Origin: Oxyruncus cristatus
Lineage: Eukaryota > Chordata > Aves > Passeriformes > Cotingidae
DNA: 64,000 nucleotides
Reading direction: 5' to 3'
NCBI GenBank assembly: GCA_013399855.1
Contig: VXAY01004326.1
Location: 1 to 64,000 of the forward strand
Positions 22,557 to 34,848 of the stretch are shown here, piece by piece. The position numbers were made by a program, and so were the translations under genes. Every line of letters starts with the position of its first letter. Position 1 is the stretch's first letter. Under the pieces are notes generated by a model. It was not told where the DNA came from, ran no database searches, and saw only the letters and a program-made list of their open reading frames with translations.

Positions 22557-23839
22557 AAACTTTTTTCTGACTGATAACAGGCTTCATCACGACCACGTTG
22601 TCCAAGGCAGCGCCTTTGCCAGCGAACCCGCTGGGGATGTGATGCAGTTTGCTCATCAGGTGTTGCGAGCATAGGACATACCAGGTGCTCCTGGGAGGGT
22701 ACTTGCCTTTGCACCTCTTCAGATTCCTACAAGCCCCCTGGTCTCTGCCTTGGCTGCTCCACATGCACTCTCTGACTGAACCCAGCTGACATAACTCAGC
22801 AGTCATTAGTTAGGACTCAGAACAACAGCATGCTGCCAGTATTGCTGCTGCATGTGTGCATGCTGCACTGCAGCAAGACTCTGGTCGCTGCCTCTTGTTT
22901 CACAAATGAAGATTTTTTTTTTTTTTAATTTAAAGCAATGTTGTTTGATACTGAAGGGATAGTCCACAGCAGTAAACTGGGACCTTGGTGTGTGAGCAGA
23001 CTACTCACCAAGTGAAACAAAGATAGGAGCTAGTGACTTGAGAAGTCTCAAATATGCCCAAGTACCATGAGGACTGTGTGGCACTCATTTCTTTTTTTTT
23101 GCAGTTCTAATGTTAAAACGACTTAAGTAAGATTGCTGCTTTACACTCTTTAAATATGCAGATTGTTTCATCTTTGCAAAGTGAACCTCTAAGCATGGTG
23201 CATGCTTAGAGGAGAGACAGAAGGGGACACGAGGACACAGTGAGGGTGCCTGGGATGGCACCGGTTCTTTCTGTCCAGGACAGTCCTCCAAATTTGGAAC
23301 TGTCCCCACCTATGCGGTCTGTAGGGAGTAGAGCCTGTGATGAACTACCTTTCAAGTTACATTTATATTTTCTCTTGGAAAAGCTGTTGTGCTTCACATG
23401 GGAGCCCAGAAACAAACGAGTGTCTGCAGTGTGGCCCATTAAGGACTTACCACCCAGACTGAAAAATGAAGTTGTCAAGTAGACTTTAGGTTTAGAAAGT
23501 CACATTGGTCTTTACATGAATGTAAACTATATATATGTATATTTATATGGATGTACTGCAGAATATTCACTGTACTGACAATTTCCTGTAACTGAAGATC
23601 TGTGACTATGTACTTTCCTTATGTGATGTGGTAGCAGAAAAGCTTTAATTAGGATAGAGGGAACAGTTATGAAATTTAAATTTTGAAGTCTTCAGAGCTG
23701 GCATATTTTCCTCTGCTAGATTCAGCTTAATCGTTGAAATGCATTACTAGGTTCACTTGTCAAGAATAATTACTTCAAGTTCTCACTTCAAATCAGCTGC
23801 GAGTACATTAGTGACAATATGGTTAAAGCCGGTTTTGCT

Positions 23840-23965
23840 TCTGTTAGCAGGCTGGCTGCACAGCGGCGTGCGACAGCACCGCCACCCCGCGGCTTCTTAC
23901 AGACACGGGCCTACCGCCTTCAGACGAAAATGGTCAAGCGAAGCGAGTTTTTCGAAACCAGGATT
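23840..23965. other. Small CpG-containing block
   Basis: A short stretch with about ten CpG (GCGGCGTGCGACAGC, CCCGCGGC, CGACGAAAATGG-like) in an otherwise CpG-poor region, about 1.6 kb upstream of the probable TBPL1 promoter. It may be a regulatory element, a non-coding first exon, or the remains of an insertion. Confidence 0.3.
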
Positions 23966-25764
23966 CTGAATTTACCATAGTTCAGTAACTCTGCACGGGA
24001 TCTCCAGCATTTTCACAGAGTGCCTTAAGGCTGGTTTTGTTCTTTATAGGATTGAGCCTAAAGGCTCTGAGTCATTACAATTAACACAGCCACAGGGGGG
24101 TAGATTGTTTGGTGTCTTCTCTGACAGTTCTTTCAGGTTCTGTATGGCAATATCACAACAGATTCTGATTTATTTTTCTCTGAATAGCTGATCGCGTAGA
24201 CAAGGTATGAAGAAAAGCTTTATAACCCTGATTTTGCTTGAATTCTGAGCTTGTGTTTTTTCAGCATAACCTTAAAGGTCTACAGAAATTCAAAACAAAA
24301 TGTCTGCTAGCAAGTACACATCCATTGTCAGTCTCCACATGCTTGCTCTTTTCAGGCTATAACTTTTTCTAGGATGTATTTCTCAGAAATGTGCAGTCAT
24401 CACTGGACATTATGAAAATAATTTTTACTGATGAAGAGATGAACCCATACCTTTTCAAAGTTTTGACTGCTTTGTCAGCCTGAGCTTTTCCTGTTTAGAC
24501 TAGGACATGTTCTGAAGATTGCCTCTTTAAATATATATTTGGAAAATGTGCAAATGTAAGCAAGTAGTTATGATCACATTAACATGGAATGCAAATAAGG
24601 TGATTGGGCACCTACCTAATTTGACTTGTAAGTTTATAAGTTGTGCCTGCAATTTTATTCTACATCTATATAGTTATAAAACTGGTTATCGTGTCCTTAT
24701 GTTCTCCCCTTCTTGGTCTCCATTCCTCCAAGCAACTCCAACTTGGCTCTGGCTTCCTCTGCTAGTATGACTGAGATGATAAGGATTTCCCACCTGCAGG
24801 AACTGCCTCTTGCTATTGCTTGTTCTGACTTATCAGATGCTGTACTGACATCAGAAAGGGAAGGCACAGAGACCATTTCTGACACTGTCACTTCTTTACT
24901 GTGTGATTTAATTGTCCTATGGCTTTGTTTCTCAACCCCTTGTTTGGGAAGTAAAGACAAGATGGAGGTGTGGGGAGGTTGTTTCCTGTGCTTGGGTGTT
25001 CTGCAGCATGTAATAATGGGCTGCCTGGGACCATCAGTACTAGTGCTGTAAAAATAAGGATAACTGAACTTTAGGACACTGCACATGTTTTTGTTAAGTA
25101 ATTGTAGCAATGAGTGTGAACAAAGATGCAATTTCATTATGTTGTTATTCATCCATAACTGCAGGTTTCTTTAAAAAAAAAAAAAAGACACTTATCAAAC
25201 TGAAGCAAATGCTTGGTTATTGGGCTTTTTATATTTTTACATAATTAACTTTCAATTAGATAAGATCCTGTGCAAGGTAGACTGTGTAAAACTGTAGGGG
25301 GGAGAGAAGAAAGCCAGATGGCTCCTCGAGGCAGCCCACAGCGAAGTCGAGATGAAGAGTTTTATACAGCTGCATCTTAACTACTGTGGGCTCCATGCAG
25401 AAGATTGGATTGCATATTTGTGTTTTACAAGGAAGCACCTAGGAGCAACCTGTGTCGCACACGTTCCGTAGAAATGACCTTGTGTGAAATGTACACCAGC
25501 TGCATGCATGTGATACTGCAGGTTAATTATAGGACGTCTTCCAAGCTGACAGCCATCAGGGAATGAGCTTAAACCTGTGGCAAGAGATCAGTCAGGGAGG
25601 GAATCTTTCGCTCCAGGGCTTAGTTTATCGGGTGAAACAGTAAACTCAGCTTTGGCTTCTCACACCTCTCTGATGATATACAGTATGATAACTCATGCCA
25701 GTACTGTGAAACTGTTACCTGCCTGTTGTAAGTGGCACTTAAACCAGCTCCACAATATTCAAAC

Positions 25765-25965
25765 ATTCTGTATAATTTTATAATATATATTATTTTATAT
25801 ATTTGTGTTTACAGAAAAAGTAAATATAGTTACTGTATAGTATGTAAATATTTATGCCACATTTTTATATAGTGTATATATAATGTATACACTATTACAT
25901 ACTGTGTGTGTGTATATATTGTGTAATGTATATTGCTAGATATACTATTTAATATAGCATAAGCA
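25765..25965. repeat. AT-rich low-complexity with short (TG)n
   Basis: Irregular TATATA / TTTATAT sequence including TGTGTGTGTGTATATAT near 25902-25918. Simple sequence with no gene content. Confidence 0.7.
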
Positions 25966-27554
25966 TAGTAAGAAAATGGTGTTGAAGTACCCCAAAATAA
26001 AAGTCAAATTATCAGGATGAGGCTTTTCTTTAGTAAACTATACAATAATTTAGTACAGCCTATAAAACTTAATGGTATTTACAGATGATGCATACCAACT
26101 TTTGTTGGAAGTAACAGAGAGGCATGGTGAAGGTAGAATCAGAAGACTGAGTGTGAGGGAAATGAGGGAGAAATTTTATGGGAAGATAGTAATGTTGGTT
26201 CCTCAGCAGTCTCCTGCCATGGTACATCTATCTGTAGCCAAACTGGGGGTGTTGGCCTCAGCTAGCCCTGCCCAGTTTGCTCCCTATCCCAGCAGAGAGG
26301 TATTAAGCACGTACAGACAGCACCTACTGACTGTCTGAATCCTTCCCATGGACTTGAGTAGGGGAATATCTCAATTTCAGATCTTGGCACAAGGTTAACA
26401 TGATGCTAATTGGCAATGGTGAGAAACAGGTTCTCTGAGGGCATATGTCAAATTTTGGTGTCAGGGAACTCACAACTCAGGTAGAAAAGGTACTGTAAAG
26501 TTTAATAAAGTTGGGTAACGAACAGAAGTTTTCAATATCATAATTTAGGATATGATGTTTAAATCTCATGTTATGTTTGTTCTTGAACTTAGTCTCTTGC
26601 TTCTAGTGACCTTTAGTCTTCATATAAATTAGTTACAAGATACAAATGGCAAAGAAGGTTCCCATTAAGATTTGGCCCATAAAGGAAAGCAGATTGATGT
26701 AGAAAACAAGTGAGAAGAGAGCCAGAGGCTGGGGTGAAACAAAGGCATTGAGTATCTCTATTGCTGTAGCTTCTAAGGCTGCAGTAAGACTGATAAATGA
26801 AACAAGGCCAAGGCTTATTTTTCATAATGCTTGGGGTTTAGTAGGGTCCTTGCTACACTGTTGCCCTGTCTGACTAACTTTCTCCAAGCATGCTTTGGGA
26901 TAGTGCATGCCAGTGACTGTTCTTACCTTTTGGTGAGAGAGGAATAAAACACAGGTATGTGTGGATGTGACCTCAGCCACAGCACTGACTGTCGGAGCCA
27001 GAGCATGGTCAATAACCTTCTTTATCTATTCTAGCAAGTGTAGGTGTAGGCATAGATACAGCCTTAGAGGATCTCTCCTTGCAACTGTCTGATTCCTATT
27101 CTTTGTAGGATAGCAAAGATCCCTGGTGATTTCAGCATGCCTACCAGAACAGCTCATGGGTTTGTGCACCAGAAGAGCTTGTGCCCTAAGCCTTTTCCAG
27201 GTTTATATGTGAACCTTCAGCCAGTCCTTTGTCAGCTCCGTCCCTCTTCCCATCTGTATAATGACAGTGGCCTCCTATAGAAAACCATTTGATCATGAGA
27301 AGATGGCCAAATGCTGCAAGGTAACTCCTGTCTGCTCTGTACTTTCTGTGTTGACTTTGAGATGCCAAAAGTATAAAAGTCCCTATGTAAGAAACAAAAC
27401 TGTGTGTTATCAGTGAGGAAGAATGTTCCCATTCTGCTTAGCTCAACCATCGAAAAGCATCACAGGAAACAGGATGCTGAAGCGAGAGGCCGTGCTGACA
27501 CTTCAATTGCTTGTCGCACGGGATGGTCTTTGCCTCTTCTCTGACAGGGGAGGG

Positions 27555-27815
27555 AAGTGCCACTGCGGCAGCCTGGGAAACCATCTAGTGGGACGGTTAT
27601 CTGTGTGAGCGAATCCCTGGGAACGCTCGCTGCCAGTGCCCGCTCCTCCTCCCCTGCTGCTGCTGTTCAGGCTTTCACAGATGTTCCTCCCCGAAAAGGC
27701 AGCTGCAGCTCTCAACCTCCTGGTTTCCATCTCCCTGGTGGTCTGGCTCCACCCGTCTGTGGTGGAGCTGCTGATAGTTCCTCCCTTCCCCAGCCCTCCT
27801 GTTGCAAGGACTAAG
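27555..27815. other. GC-elevated block in the TBPL1-TCF21 intergenic region
   Basis: G+C-rich sequence with pyrimidine-rich runs and several CpG. A + strand open frame at 27636-27821 reads Pro/Leu/Val-rich, like a hydrophobic segment, but has no known match and no supporting exon structure. It could be an enhancer or a non-coding RNA exon. Confidence 0.3.
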
Positions 27816-29794
27816 CTATAGTAGTCAGAGGAAGAGGAATTATTCTGTGCATTTTTTCCGCTTTCTTCTTGTCTCCTGACTGTGTGCCCGTACCCTTCCT
27901 TTCTTTCCCTAGTGTTTCTGATTCTTATTTCTTAAACAGCATGTAAACAACTAAGAGAAAACTTGAGAGTGCAGATAACCCATATTTACAGTCGGATATG
28001 GTCTTACAGTTAACACAGCAGCCTGAGGTCTAAATAACGGTTGGGGTTTTTTTATTTGCTGAAGGAAAAGTACCTCTTCAAATTTAAAGTGAAGGAAGGA
28101 TTTGCATTGGTTTTTATTCTCCTACTTTTGTTATGACCTTTTTTCTCCTTGCAAGGAAGTTTTGATCTTTCCGCTCCCTATGTCAGGACGGCATAGCTGT
28201 GTGCATACATGCGTGTTGGCTTGAAAACACATTTCATCTGTTTACAAGTTTCAGTTTAAGGGCAAAATCCTAAGGCAAGAAAATGCGTCATCTCTGGGCT
28301 GTTGTGACCCTAGGGTATGTCCACGCCGCATTTCGGAAATGGGATGACTGGATGTCTAGGCCTCCTCAAAGTCTGTTTTATACTCAGAGACACCAGTGTC
28401 TCAAGTGAACTGAAGAAAAATCAGTTACTTGCAGAACTTTGCTGAGTTTGGAGTCTGCTGGCAGCAATCCTCGCAAAGGTAACACATGGCTTTTTCCCAT
28501 CCATCCCAGAGCATAGCTTTTAGGCTAGACCTATGACATCTTCTCAGGGTTACAGAAATTCACAAAGCTATAACACATCAGTAGCTTTGCAGCAGTAGAG
28601 AAAAAAAGTGCCATTACTACTGGTTGTGCCACTTCCTATCCATAAAGTATGCTGGGCTGAAGAGCATGAAGCAATTCATGGCTGAATAGTGAGCACAAGG
28701 TTGTATTTACCTGCATTTGACAGCACAGCCTTAATGCAGGAATAGTCAGCGCTAAATGGGCCAGCAATGGACATGAACAATTTGAGCCTCTAGCTGTCAG
28801 GAGAAATTCTGTATGGTGGTTTTTTCCAGGTGTGTATAAACGGAAATTACAGAATGCTCTTGTTTGCTGCCACAAATTTCAGTTTTGTTCCATTGAAATT
28901 GAAATTCATTTCAATGTCATTGACATTTCTTATGTCAGTCAGTCCCTTTTGGCAGACCATGAGTTCTAATCTAAATTCAGATATCCAGAAAAAAATTAGA
29001 AATACCCTACAACTATATCAGATTATACCCTCCACTTGTACACCAGATATATGTAAGAATTGTTTTCTTTTAGAAAGCTTATTACCCGCAATTAGATGTC
29101 TTTTCCATATTTTATTTTTTTTACTACAAATAATTATGAATGGTAACGACAATAGGGTTTCAGGAAAAAATCCCTTTTGAAAAATATATGCAATTTGTTA
29201 ATCAGGAAGCATATTTTTTCAGGCAGATGCAACTCGGGGGTTACCAAATGTGGAGTTACCAAAACCAACCTGTGCTTGTGATCGAATTGTTATATCTAGG
29301 ATTCAAACCAGCTTCCCTACAGAAGAAACCACAAAGATTTTCTATGTCTTTTAATTTCTGAGGTGAGCTGGGAATTTTGACTTTGGAGGCACTTTAAAGA
29401 ATAAGTGATCTTGCCCATGTTCTCCTTATGCACTTTGCAGCATGGGGGCATGATCATCACCGTGACCTCGCTGCCCCAGTCAGAGCCCAGGACAGCAAGG
29501 CATTTTGCAGGTGTCTGCAAAGTGGATTTCTTGCTATGCTGATGCTTCAGGATGGCAGATTTCCATCCCAGTGAGAGGATAAGATAAGCCTAAAATGGAT
29601 TTTCTGTAATGGATGGAAAAATTCTTGCTCCTAAAGGCCTTAGAGACTGTGAAAACTGCTGCAAAGTAGTACTATGTCACCACCGAACCCAGGAGCCCGA
29701 GTGCTGAGTGCACCACTGCAAATAAAGGATTTTGCTGGTCTCCAGCTGAACTGAAAAATGGTCATGAAATAGCAGAGTGAAACAGGGTTTCCTT

Positions 29795-29870
29795 CTAAAC
29801 AAAAAAAACAAAAAACCCCAAAGAAAAAAACAAACCAAAAAAAAAAACCCACAACAAAAAAGAAAGAATA
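29795..29870. repeat. A-rich low-complexity tract
   Basis: Runs of A interrupted by single C or G bases (aaacaaaaaacccc-like) for about 75 bp. Confidence 0.8.
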
Positions 29871-31400
29871 ATAGTATTAAAATAAAATAGGACTAAACTT
29901 TTTATAGAGTTCTTATCTTAAAACATGTAGGTCCTTAAGCAACTTTTCTGTGAACTTGTATCCTGTGATTTAAGCAGGAGCTTCATCTACAACTGGCATT
30001 CTGCTCTGTATGCTCTGGAATCTAATAAAGGCTGAGTTCATGTTGAAACCCTTCCTTTAATTGCAGAATTTAAACACTTTTCCTGTTCTCTACTCAGCTG
30101 CCTGTTTTCACAGAAAAATTAAAAATTATAGTGACTTAGTTATCTTTGAGACCTCTATCAAATCCAGCTGAAATCAGGCAATGAGTTGAAATATTATTGG
30201 GAGGGAATGTATACAGACACTCACACAGCTGCATCTGGATCCATGGAGATACAGAAAGATAAACCAAATCAACTTTGTTTCCACATGGAAAAGGAGTATA
30301 ATTTGATACATAATAAAATGCATCACTTTGTACATAAAAGCAAGAAAAAACCCAAAATATTTTCTTTAAAATCATTAACATCAATATTTAAACCTCTTCC
30401 CTGTTTTCCTTAGCACATTTGCAAGTTCCTTTCAAAATCATGAGTTGCTTCAGTCAGATTAAGCATACATTTTCTGTTTGCAAATATTTTGCAGTAGATC
30501 TTACAGACACAGACCATCAGCAGGGCAGAATAATTTCACTTGTTTTCCTCAGATATGTGGTAGAAATCTTAATTCATCTAAGAAACTTGGGCTGTTGAAG
30601 CCAACTGCCAACACTGTCTGTGCCCTTACACACAAAATCAGTGGACCAAGAGTTCCCAGACACAAAAATACCTCTGGAAAATATGTTCATTGTCTTCAAA
30701 ATGGTGATAAAGCCACTAATTATTTTACAGTAAAAGTCGTTATTTACCTTTCTGTGTATTGTTGGTTTCTTTTGTCTATCTCTTGTTGCTTTTACCCTTT
30801 TTTTTGTTGCTGAACTGTTGCTCAGAGGAAAGGACTGAGGAAGATGGAAGATGCTTGAGGAATAGTTTAGTCCCCAAGATGCTTGCAATGTAGACTGCTA
30901 GATAAAGTGAAGAGCAGCATGAGAAGTAATGGTGTCTACAGCCTCTTCTTACCGTTCCATTTACACTGCAGCTTTTGGCACATGGTTACAGCTATATTCC
31001 TTACATTTCATGGGGTACTATTGTATTTCTCCCTTCTCTTTCTTCAGTGATGAGTTTCAGGTGGCAAAGAAACAGTGCATATGGTTAACTCAATTAGGTG
31101 GGAAGATGCTGAGCGCAGTTAGCGAGCAAAGGTGGCAAAAAAGCACGGTTTAGAATATTTTGAATTCAACTCAATGTTATGCGTATCGATCTCTGCTTTC
31201 TAGAAGGAAATCAGCACTTCACTGTGATTCTTGACCAGGCATTAGTTAGGAGGGATTGAAGTGGAGATTTTGAGTGGTTAAATCCAGTGGTTAATTTCAA
31301 TACAGTGAGGTAAATTTACAAGTTAAAATATGCATTTGCCGTATCAGTCATCTGTGTTTTGCTTAAGGCAAAGGGCCTCTATTTTGTCTCCCTTTAACAG

Positions 31401-32690
31401 ACTAGCAATTCCCACTGAATTTCCCAGTGCTTGTAGCAAAGAGATGAGCCTGTTCAGCTGTGCTTCCCAGAGTTGCTCATCTCTTTGCTAGAGCGGTGGC
31501 TGTTCAGGGTATGTGTTTGGCAGTAAAGTCAGTCAATCCTCTGTGTGTAATGGTGTGTCTCACCTGATGTGGCCCCACTCACCACAGTTGAAGTTGCACA
31601 TGGTTAGGCCAGGCGAAGAGGTCTGCTTTTAATTGTGTGGGATGGAGATAAAGCTGTGGAAAAGTGAAATTAAACAGCTCTCCCCTTCAGAACCATTAGG
31701 ACGATGCAGCAGGCCCTGGCCCTTTCCATAATGAGGGCCGAGATGTTTGCACAGCCCTCGGCTTGCAGTGAGCTGCTTTAATTAAACCTAGCCTAGCCCA
31801 CGCATGAACCCAACTGGTGAATTTGGGTTGCCTGGAGGATGTGCCACCTCGTCCAGTTATCTCAGGGGAAAGTGGGGGATGAGAATAAACACAACCCAGG
31901 CGGCACAGATGCTCGGGGAGGCTTAGCGCCTGCCTGCGGGATATCTGTGGCTCCTGCGCTGCCTGTGACCGTGCCCCGGGCCCTGCCACCGCACCCCCGC
32001 AACCAGCCGGGACGGAGCGCTTGGTCCGGGGGACGGCTCTGCAGCCCCTGCTGCCCTTCTCATGCTTTCGGCCAGAAACTACCCAGGTATCAAACGGAAC
32101 CGCGGGATGGTATTGAAAGAGCAAATGAGGCGGAAATTTAAAGCCCCTCTGCTAATAATAACAGTATAAATAACCGAAGACGTCTTGTAAACAGTGCGGT
32201 CATAACCCTGAAACATTAAACAGCGCGGTGGGATCTGGCGCATCAGCTGCCGGCGGCCGCTGCTGGTGCAGGGGGAGCACCCCGCACCCCTGTTTATCTC
32301 AGCCTCATCTCCCGAGGGCGCGCTGATCGATAGAGAGGAGATGTTTAAGTTAAAAATTCCCGACACTGAGGACCGACTGTACTTTATCAATAGATCACTG
32401 CTTCTGTCCCCGCGGAGCGGAGCGGCGGGGACGGCTCCCGCAGTGCCCCGGGCGCCGGGCTGCGGAGCCGGGCTGGGCTCCCGCAGCGAGGATGAGCTGC
32501 GGCCCAGTCACCCCCTCCCCCAGGGGTTTGCTCCAGGTCTTTAGCTCCAGGGAAGCAGACCTCCCGTGGCCCGGGGCGGAGAGAAGGGATCCCCGCAGCG
32601 CGGCCGCTTCGGGAGGCGGCGGAGCCAGCGGAGACGCAGTCCTTACGCCGACGAGCCCGAGAGTCTCAAACGAACACTTACACCGCTTCG
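31401..32690. other. TCF21 downstream flank with candidate regulatory sequence
   Basis: AT/GC-mixed sequence with homeobox-like TTTAATTAAAC at about 31777-31787 and AGATAA near 31648-31653, then rising CpG content from about 31900. The stretch at 32395-32640 is strongly CpG-rich. No coding exon is seen. The open frames here are GC-driven and Pro/Gly/Ala/Arg-rich. Confidence 0.4.
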
Positions 32691-33138
32691 TGTTCAGTAG
32701 AAAGGAAGGTTTATTCACAGAAATAGAGCAGAACCTGCTTGAAGAAAATATATCTATATATCTTTAGGGTGAATTACTTCATAGAGATGACTGTCAAAGT
32801 CAGTTTTTCTAGGCATCTACATATTTCACAGGTCTCAGACAAAAGATACACGCGTGGTAGGTTTTGTTTGATCTCTGTCTTTTCTCTAGTAGCGCTTGAA
32901 CCAGCAAGGCTGTGGTTGCAGGACACTCGACTGTACACGCATTTAATAAAGTTAAATAGAGTCGGGATCTCTCGGGGTGGATGGAGTCTTTGCTAGGGCA
33001 CATTTGGTCTCCTCTGTGCCGGGAGAGCGGCTCTCCCCGTGGCTCTGCCCGGGGCCCGGGGCAGCGGCGGGGCCGCGGCGGTTCCCTGCCCGCTCCCCGG
33101 CCGCGCCGGGACGGACGCTGCTGGCCCGGCCGCAGGGC
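32691..33138 (-). other. TCF21: Predicted TCF21 3' UTR
   Basis: The sequence follows the TCF21 stop on the - strand. Candidate poly(A) signals are ATTAAA at 32942-32947 and AATAAA at 32710-32715 (TTTAAT and TTTATT on +). The first would give a 3' UTR of about 210 bases and the second one of about 440 bases. The first part is very CpG-rich and then becomes AT-rich towards the signals. Confidence 0.55.
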
Positions 33139-33740
33139 TCAGGATGCCGTCGGGCCGCACAAGCGGTTTGTGTTCACCACTTCTTTCAGGTCACTCTCGG
33201 GTTTGCCGGCTACCATAAAAGGCCAAGTCTGTAGCCAGGAAAAGACACGGGTGGGAAGGGGGTTACATAGGGAAAAATGCAAATTGCAACGCTCATTTTG
33301 CCAGCGGGTCCAGCTCGGGAGCGCCCGTGGGGACCGAGCCCAGCATCCACCGCCTGAGCCCGCTTCGGGCAGCGCTCAGCGGGGCTCAGGCCGGGGCAGT
33401 CGCCGATGGCTTCGGCGAGGAATCTTTTGCCTTTAGCCGGCGGCTGATGCCTCAGAGCCGTGGCGGTCCCCACGGGCGTCCTCGGGGCGGCGGAGCCCGT
33501 CTGATCCGGGACAGGAGGGACGGAGAAAGGGGGTGGAGGAGGCCACCCGGCTCCAGTACATCCTCATCCCCCCGCCACAGTCGCCGCGGGCACCCCGCCG
33601 CAGGCGCGCCGCCCCCGCGCTTGGTCGTGACCGGCATGGGGACCCTTACCCGCGGGAGCCGCCTCTCGCCCCGCCGCGCTGTCTGGGCGCAGCAGCCGCT
33701 CGGGGCCCCAGCAGTCCCCGGCCTCCTGCGGCTCGGGGAG
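32980..33740. promoter_or_regulatory. CpG-rich block over TCF21 exon 2 and adjoining intron
   Basis: High G+C with very frequent CpG (GCGGCGGGGCCGCGGCGG near 33064-33081, CCGCGGGCACCCCGCCGC near 33584-33601). By eye it is denser in CpG than the TCF21 start region at 35200-35700. It includes the last coding exon and about 500 bp of intron. Its role is unknown; a second, alternative or antisense promoter is possible. Confidence 0.6.
33139..33228 (-). CDS. TCF21: TCF21 coding exon 2 (C-terminus)
   Basis: The exon starts after a GGCTACAG acceptor and encodes [18 protein letters not shown], then [11 protein letters not shown] and a TGA stop (33139-33141). This is the known C-terminal tail of TCF21, joined in phase 0 to V-N-L at the end of exon 1. 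The exon is only 29 codons. It lies inside a dense CpG-rich block, unlike exon 1. Confidence 0.96.
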   Translation of the reverse strand, partial: TWPFMVAGKPESDLKEVVNTNRLCGPTAS

Positions 33741-34848
33741 TATGCTTTCGTGTGCCTCTGTGTGGGAGCAGGCGTGTGTGTTATATCTGTATGGGGTGTT
33801 GGTTTTTTAATTTTCCCCCCGTGTCGTTGCGCTGAGGATTTTTATCTTAATCACAAACTATCTCCCAGGCCTTTATCAGCTAACACAGTGAGTAATGTAC
33901 TTTCCCCCTGAGTCCAGAGCTCAAAAGGCGGAGTCTGACCCCAGTGAATTGTCCCCAGATCCCCTCTGTGATCCCTTTATGCACCAGGATCCGCACGTGT
34001 GGGCAATTTAAAGCCTGTACAAAGTGTAAAAAGAGCCCAGGGAGATCTTGTTTGCCCCTGGTTTACATCATTTGTACGTATTTTTTTAAGCTGGAAATAG
34101 GATGTTTCTGGTGGCCGGGTTTGGTCGGAGAGACCCCAGGCTGCTTGGAAAAACTTTCGGTGTGTGGTGGGAGCAGCAGAAAGGACACTGCATAGCCCAG
34201 GGAGAGGCATTGTGGAGTGTGCCTGGGGCAGACACCTCCCCTGGGGAGTCTGCACTTGTATTTATTTCTCCTTTGCCAGTTTACACGGGTAGGAGAAATG
34301 TCCTGGACCCAGCAAACTTGAGTGGCTGAGCACAGAGCCCCGAGAGCTTTGTCTTAAAAAAGTTAGGGCTTGAGGGGACTATTATGGCAGGAAACATTAC
34401 GGTAGAGACGCAGGACAAGAATAAATCCCAGGACCTTGGCTTGGGCCCTTCCTCAAACACGCTCTGTTCTACCCAAATTCCTATACCTGTCTACTTGCAG
34501 GTAGAAAGCTGCCATCAACCCTCTGAGGTTTCTCAGGCACTTCTGGGGCAGTAAAGAGTAAAGCCTACCCCTGCCTATTTGTGGCCAGCATGGCCCCTGC
34601 CTGTCTCCTGGAGGGCATTGCTAGTAACAGCAGAGGGGGCCCAGGAGGCTTGGTGTGTGGGATACAGGGCAAGAGGGTAGCTGGGACCCTGTTTCCTCAC
34701 ATACTACCCCTTTCCATCCCACTGGCACATGACTGTCTGTGGGAAGCACAGCGAAGTTTTGTCCCTGCACATGCCCCATTCCAGCTTCTCGCCCACCTCT
34801 CCCCATGTACACACAAAGAGTGCCTGGCCCCAGCGGGCTCTGACTTAC
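33229..34848 (-). other. TCF21: TCF21 intron
   Basis: A 1,620-bp intron with donor TTG|GTAAGT and acceptor CTACAG. The acceptor half is CpG-rich. The middle part, about 33830-34100, is AT-richer, with three GATA-type sites and a conserved-looking arrangement. The exon 1 frame stays open for about 75 codons into the intron (to 34621) before a stop. Confidence 0.93.
33842..33878 (-). promoter_or_regulatory. Cluster of three GATA-type sites in the TCF21 intron
   Basis: Three WGATAR matches on the - strand lie within 37 bp: AGATAA (33842-33847), AGATAG (33858-33863) and TGATAA (33873-33878). TCF21 is expressed in proepicardial and visceral mesoderm, where GATA4/5/6 act, so an intronic enhancer is plausible. 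Only the motifs are seen; function is inferred. Confidence 0.35.

Larger units (their letters stand above)
22557..31400. other. Intergenic interval between TBPL1 and TCF21
   Basis: No coding exon is recognised on either strand. Two small GC-rich islands stand out (about 23840-23965 and 27555-27815), together with an AT-rich low-complexity segment (25765-25965) and an A-rich tract (29795-29870). The remaining sequence looks unique and AT-rich. Short open frames lack motifs. Confidence 0.5.

Noticed and set aside
29640..29852. Phe-rich, membrane-like - strand frame
   Set aside because: Its hydrophobic part is the reverse complement of an A-rich tract.
33327..33911. 194-codon + strand open frame in the CpG block of TCF21
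   Set aside because: Long only because GC-rich DNA has few stops; Arg/Pro/Gly/Ala-rich, no motif, antisense to intron.
33938..34013. GGGTTT-like words elsewhere in the window (3938-4013) considered as interstitial telomeric repeat
   Set aside because: No regular TTAGGG unit; just irregular T/G low complexity. The TCF21 intron stretch was checked for the same and shows none.
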